Assembly: GCA_023249275.1 (NCBI GenBank)
Contig: JAHFCV010000031.1
Span: forward strand, 1 to 15,898
DNA from: Candidatus Methanoperedens sp.
Lineage (GTDB): Archaea > Halobacteriota > Methanosarcinia > Methanosarcinales > Methanoperedenaceae
DNA length: 15,898 nt
Direction of reading: 5' to 3'
Every line of letters begins with the position of its first letter. Within the stretch, counting starts at the first letter, position 1. Positions 13,059 through 15,898 of this stretch are shown here, one piece after another. Under the pieces are notes generated by a model. That model worked only from the letters and a program-made list of their open reading frames with translations, searched no databases and was not told where the DNA came from. Position numbers and translations under genes: made by a program.

Positions 13059-14243
13059 ATGAAAAATATTATTAAAAAAGATGTTATCATCATTGGAGCA
13101 GGCGCATCAGGCATGATGTGCGCCATTGAATGCGGAAAAAGAGGTCGCTCGGTCATTGTTCTTGACCACGCCAAAAAAATCGGGGAAAAAATCCATATTT
13201 CCGGAGGCGGAAGCTGTAATTTTACGAATATCAATACCTCCTACACAAATTATTTATCAAATAATCCTCACTTTTGCAAATCTGCGCTTTCCCGTTTTAC
13301 ACCAGAGGATTTCGTTGCACTCCTGGAAAAACATGGCGTAAAATATGAAGAAAGAGAACATGGCGAATTATTCTGCGCCGGAAGCTCGGAGGACATAATT
13401 AGAATGCTGGAGAAGGAATGTAATGGTGCCGGCGTAAACATAATGTTAAATTGCCATATCCTTTCCGTGAAAAAAGAAGAGCAGTTTATGGTATCGACTA
13501 ATCACGGGGTTTTTGAGTCTGAGTCGCTTGTTATTGCCACAGGAGGTTTGTCTTATCCCCGGATAGGAGCCTCAGGCATTGGGTACAGGATAGCAAAAGA
13601 GTTCGGTCTTAACGTTACGGAGCTAAAACCCGCGCTTGTACCTTTCGTTTTTTCCCAAAAAGACCTGAAATTATTTGGTGAATTAAGCGGTATCTCGATT
13701 GAAGCAGTTATCAAATGCAGCAAAATAGAGTTTCGCGGAAATATCCTTTTCACTCACAGGGGACTCAGCGGTCCAGCAATACTTCAGATCTCCTCATATT
13801 GGAAAGAGGGCGATACCATTGTTATTGACCTGTTGCCTGAAATCGATATTTACGGAATTTTAATTGCGAGGCAGCTTGGTAAGAGTAAAATCGATATGCA
13901 TAACGTGCTTTCGGAGTTTTTGCCTTTGCGTCTTGCAAAGATATGGTGCGCTTCAAATATCCAGTCAAAACCTGTCAATCAATATAATGAAAAGGAACTC
14001 AAGGCTATCGCTCATCTGGTTCATAATTGGGAGATTAAACCGGATTCTACAGAGGATTTCAAAACTGCTGAGGTCACTCTTGGCGGTATTGATACGGATG
14101 AACTCTCATCCAAAACAATGGGCTCAGGAAAGGTCAAAGGTCTCTATTTTACAGGTGAGGTTATCGATGTGACTGGGCAGCTTGGTGGATTCAATTTACA
14201 GTGGGCTTGGGCTTCCGGTTTTGTGGCTGGACAGTATGTTTGA
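13059..14243 (+). CDS. FAD-dependent oxidoreductase of the BaiN/HI0933 family
   Basis: This 394-residue flavoprotein starts with the Rossmann FAD motif VIIIGAGASGMMCA (about 9-22), then KIHISGGGSCNFTN (44-57), TGGLSYPRIGASGIGY, FTHRGLSGPAIL, GGIDTDELSSKTM and the C-terminal FAD-contacting GEVIDVTGQLGGFNLQWAWASG. These are hallmarks of the HI0933-like (BaiN/YhiN) family, whose physiological substrate is generally unknown. A GTG at 13050 is an alternative in-frame start (three more residues). ATG 13059 is preferred for its spacing from the GTGGA site, although the TATA-like CTATAAG (13024-13030) would put the transcript start near 13050. It begins 74 bases after sufB on the same strand. No functional link to its neighbours is evident. 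Confidence 0.92.
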   Translation: MKNIIKKDVIIIGAGASGMMCAIECGKRGRSVIVLDHAKKIGEKIHISGGGSCNFTNINTSYTNYLSNNPHFCKSALSRFTPEDFVALLEKHGVKYEEREHGELFCAGSSEDIIRMLEKECNGAGVNIMLNCHILSVKKEEQFMVSTNHGVFESESLVIATGGLSYPRIGASGIGYRIAKEFGLNVTELKPALVPFVFSQKDLKLFGELSGISIEAVIKCSKIEFRGNILFTHRGLSGPAILQISSYWKEGDTIVIDLLPEIDIYGILIARQLGKSKIDMHNVLSEFLPLRLAKIWCASNIQSKPVNQYNEKELKAIAHLVHNWEIKPDSTEDFKTAEVTLGGIDTDELSSKTMGSGKVKGLYFTGEVIDVTGQLGGFNLQWAWASGFVAGQYV

Positions 14244-14299
14244 TAACCCAAAGATATTCATCCTTTTTAGACGGGTTTATCAAAGCGTGAGAATGGCAC

Positions 14300-14318
14300 A
14301 AAAAATATTTACAAAAAA
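14300..14318 (-). terminator. Oligo-T terminator after the toxin gene
   Basis: Downstream of the vapC-like stop codon the minus strand has two runs of six T (complement of 14313-14318 and 14300-14305), separated by GTAAATA. This is the usual look of an intrinsic archaeal terminator. Confidence 0.45.
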
Positions 14319-14324
14319 TTCCGT

Positions 14325-14729
14325 TTACGCTAAAAGTTCCTTTGTAGAATAAACCTTTACACGGTTCTGCTTCTGGAATCCTTTATCCTCGCTCCATATT
14401 CCATCAACTCTGGTTTTCATTGCAAGCGCCAGGAAGGGCGCATCATCGGGATCGATATCTTTCATGATTTCTTTGGCTTGCATATAGCAATCAGCATATT
14501 CCTCTTTTGGATAGATGGTGATTCGTGAAAATAGCATATCCACCACGTATTGCACATCCTTTGATGGGAGTTTTGCTTTCCTTTCGATAAGACCGGCATG
14601 TTTTAAAATTTCAGTAAAAGTGTATTCCGGTGCTATAAATTCAATATTTGAATTCATCAGAATATAGCGCCGTGTGGAGTTGGATATAAGTGAGGATATT
14701 ATAATATTGGTGTCTATCACCAGTCTCAT
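14325..14729 (-). CDS. PIN-domain toxin (VapC-like ribonuclease)
   Basis: This 134-residue protein has the PIN-domain acidic set: D6 in VIDTNIIISSLI, E40 in PEYTFTEILKH, D95/D96 in DIDPDDAPFLALAM (91-104) and D115 in IWSEDKGF. These residues hold the Mg ions of a PIN ribonuclease. The DPDDAPFLALA and IWSEDKGFQKQ blocks place it with a common archaeal/bacterial subgroup of PIN proteins. It starts 9 bases after the stop codon of the ribbon-helix-helix gene, with GATGGGA as ribosome site, the normal antitoxin-toxin order. Expected action is cleavage of tRNA or other RNA when the antitoxin is lost; the target is unknown. The reading frame is intact. Confidence 0.85.
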   Translation of the reverse strand: MRLVIDTNIIISSLISNSTRRYILMNSNIEFIAPEYTFTEILKHAGLIERKAKLPSKDVQYVVDMLFSRITIYPKEEYADCYMQAKEIMKDIDPDDAPFLALAMKTRVDGIWSEDKGFQKQNRVKVYSTKELLA

Positions 14730-14738
14730 TTTCCCATC

Positions 14739-14963
14739 TCACTCGATGTCGTGTTGTTTTCGTATGGATTTTTTTACAAGTTTCCCTATCTCTGCGGCAT
14801 CTTTTTCGGTTAATTCACTTTTTTCCAGTATTCTGTCAACTAACTGGATTCTTCGGGCATACTCCCACATGGCATTTCTCGCGATAACACTCCATTTAAT
14901 TTCATTGTGGTGTTTTATGACAGCATAGAGGTCATTCGGAATTGATAATGTCATGGTTGCCAT
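14739..14963 (-). CDS. Ribbon-helix-helix antitoxin (VapB/CopG-like)
   Basis: This 74-residue protein begins with a ribbon-helix-helix DNA-binding segment, TMTLSIPNDLYAVIKHH then a turn and WSVIARNAMWEYARRI (residues 3-38). The charged tail (RILEKSELTEKDAAEIGKLVKKSIRKQ) is suited to wrapping the toxin. It sits directly upstream of the PIN gene and presumably neutralises it and represses the pair at the palindrome at 14973-14990. The start at 14963 lies about 27 bases after a TATA-like box with no ribosome site, suggesting a leaderless transcript. A second in-frame ATG is at 14954. Confidence 0.85.
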   Translation of the reverse strand: MATMTLSIPNDLYAVIKHHNEIKWSVIARNAMWEYARRIQLVDRILEKSELTEKDAAEIGKLVKKSIRKQHDIE

Positions 14964-14972
14964 GGTTATGTT

Positions 14973-14998
14973 ATATGTGTAAACACATATTTATGTGT
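14973..14998. promoter_or_regulatory. Palindromic operator overlapping the vapBC promoter
   Basis: ATATGTGT-AA-ACACATAT is a perfect 8-base inverted repeat with a 2-base spacer (14973-14990). It is followed after one base by a third copy of the half-site, TATGTGT (14992-14998). The minus-strand TATA-like box ATAAATATG (14986-14994) is embedded in it, 27 bases before the antitoxin start. Repeated half-sites at short spacing are what ribbon-helix-helix dimers bind cooperatively, so autorepression is likely. Confidence 0.65.
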
Positions 14999-15067
14999 TA
15001 CTGGACCAGGATTGCGCCTGATTCCAAAACATTCGGGACTACACAAGCGACGTGAAGTACTTTAATC

Positions 15068-15076
15068 CTTAAATAC
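15068..15076 (+). promoter_or_regulatory. TATA box for hdrCB (leaderless)
   Basis: CTTAAATAC is centred 27 bases before ATG 15099, with no ribosome site between, so the transcript probably starts at or near the A of the ATG. The preceding 15001-15067 stretch holds nothing recognisable. Confidence 0.5.
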
Positions 15077-15098
15077 AAGTATCCACATACTCCATTCA

Positions 15099-15596
15099 AT
15101 GAAAAAACCCGAGTTTGAAAATTCAGTGAAAACTTCAAACCATAAAGAATTGGCAGAATCTTCAAAAATACTCTCCTGTTTCCAGTGCGGCACATGCACA
15201 GGCACTTGTCCCTCAGGAAGGTACACAAGCCTGAACGTGAGGAGGATTGTAAAGGATTCGGTAAAGAAAGACATCTCTGACGAGTTAGAACTCTGGATGT
15301 GCACCACATGCTACAACTGCCAGGAGAGATGCCCGCGCGGAATAAAGGTTACAGACGCCATACTCCATCTTCGAAGCGAAGCAGTGAAAAAAGGAAAAAT
15401 ACTTCCGGCTCACAGGAAGGTGTGCGGATTCCTCATTGAAACCGGACATGCCATCCCGATTGACGATGCCCACAGCGCCATACGGGAAAAAATCGGGCTT
15501 GCCGTTCCTGAAACAGTCCACAAATATCCCGAAGCCCTCAGGGAAGTAAAAAAAATCCTGAAATCAACAGGATTCGATGAGCTGGTAAAAGAATGA
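15099..15596 (+). CDS. hdrC: Heterodisulfide reductase subunit C
   Basis: This 165-residue cytosolic subunit carries two [4Fe-4S] clusters: C27-C30-C33-C37 (CFQCGTCTGTCPSGR) and C68-C71-C74-C78 (CTTCYNCQERCPRG). These are the HdrC pattern, passing electrons between flavin-containing HdrA and HdrB, where CoM-S-S-CoB is reduced, or formed in the reverse direction in methane oxidisers. The C-terminal helical segment after VTDAILHLRSEAVKKG is also family-typical. Its stop overlaps the hdrB start (ATGA). No hdrA lies upstream, so HdrA must be encoded right of the window or elsewhere. Soluble HdrC is favoured over HdrE/HdrD because there is no membrane helix. Confidence 0.93.
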   Translation: MKKPEFENSVKTSNHKELAESSKILSCFQCGTCTGTCPSGRYTSLNVRRIVKDSVKKDISDELELWMCTTCYNCQERCPRGIKVTDAILHLRSEAVKKGKILPAHRKVCGFLIETGHAIPIDDAHSAIREKIGLAVPETVHKYPEALREVKKILKSTGFDELVKE

Positions 15597-15898
15597 AAGA
15601 ACTATCTCTTTTCCTGGGATGCCTCATCCCCAATCGCTATCCAGGCATCGAAAAATCCACAAAACTGGTTCTTGACAGGCTTGGCATTAAATGGAGCGAA
15701 CTGAAAGAGGCTTCATGCTGCCCTGCGCCCGGCGTGTTTCGCTCATTTGACAAAATTACATGGCTTGCCGTCGCATCAAGGAACCTCGTGCTGGCAGAGG
15801 AGAAGAATACTGATTTACTCACTATCTGCAACGGCTGCTTCAGTTCCCTGATGGATGCCAACAACATCCTGAAAAACGATGCTGAGCTTCGAAACGAA
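15593..15898 (+). CDS. hdrB: Heterodisulfide reductase subunit B, N-terminal 102 residues, cut by window edge
   Basis: The frame opens at ATG 15593, overlapping the hdrC stop by 4 bases, and runs to the last base with no stop. The first CCG-domain cysteine set is complete: C10, C42-C43 and C79-x2-C82, in the contexts LFLGC, EASCCPAPGVFRSFD and TICNGCFSSL. In HdrB two such sets hold the noncubane [4Fe-4S] clusters that split or form the CoM-CoB disulfide. Family length is about 290-300 residues, so two thirds lie outside. The CCPAPGVFRS block makes the assignment firm, against other CCG-domain proteins such as GlpC or LutA. Confidence 0.92.
   Translation, partial: MKELSLFLGCLIPNRYPGIEKSTKLVLDRLGIKWSELKEASCCPAPGVFRSFDKITWLAVASRNLVLAEEKNTDLLTICNGCFSSLMDANNILKNDAELRNE

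Noticed and set aside
1..15898. CRISPR arrays, tRNA/rRNA genes, insertion sequences, prophage genes
   Set aside because: No spaced direct repeats, cloverleaf or rRNA-like stretches, transposase or integrase motifs were seen.

Overview
The window looks like chromosomal DNA from a cytochrome-rich archaeon of the methanogen / anaerobic methane-oxidiser lineage. The main indications are heterodisulfide reductase genes hdrC and hdrB, a FmdE-family protein, a minimal two-gene SufC/SufB (SMS-type) iron-sulfur system, a HyfB-like proton-pumping subunit, and TATA boxes about 25-30 bases before start codons that often lack Shine-Dalgarno sequences (leaderless style). A pentaheme c-type cytochrome next to a Tat-exported molybdoenzyme points towards the Methanoperedens-type (ANME-2d) or related Methanosarcinia rather than a hydrogenotrophic methanogen. 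This placement is inference, because there is no rRNA or mcr gene in the window.

Layout. Positions 1-819 (minus) hold the N-terminal part of a HyfB/HycC-like membrane antiporter subunit running off the left edge. Divergent from it are an ABC transporter ATPase without a visible permease (978-1892) and rpiA (1935-2618), which converges on a sugar-nucleotidyltransferase with a left-handed beta-helix tail (2624-3799, minus).

Positions 3871-8246 (all minus) form one tight operon read right to left: tatA, pentaheme lipoprotein cytochrome, Tat-signal molybdopterin oxidoreductase, four-cluster ferredoxin subunit and TorD-like chaperone. It is a complete exported molybdoenzyme module, except that no NrfD/PsrC-type membrane quinol anchor is present; the lipid-anchored cytochrome is the obvious candidate electron partner. 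Divergent from it are moeA and an FmdE-family gene (8341-10095), which fits molybdenum cofactor supply.

Positions 10126-10668 (minus) encode a DGC-type putative metal-binding protein. It is divergent from an ArsR/SmtB repressor (10821-11189) whose cysteines match the CadC-type metal site. Then come sufC-sufB (11340-12984), a BaiN/HI0933-like flavoprotein (13059-14243), a vapBC-type toxin-antitoxin pair on the minus strand (14325-14963) with a clear palindromic operator, and hdrC with the start of hdrB (15099 to the right edge).

The strongest candidate for something new is the anchorless Mo-enzyme/pentaheme lipoprotein/TatA operon. Its catalytic subunit has Ser in place of the third Cys of the usual N-terminal iron-sulfur motif. 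No rRNA, tRNA, CRISPR array or insertion sequence was seen, and no gene-free stretch exceeds 300 bases.
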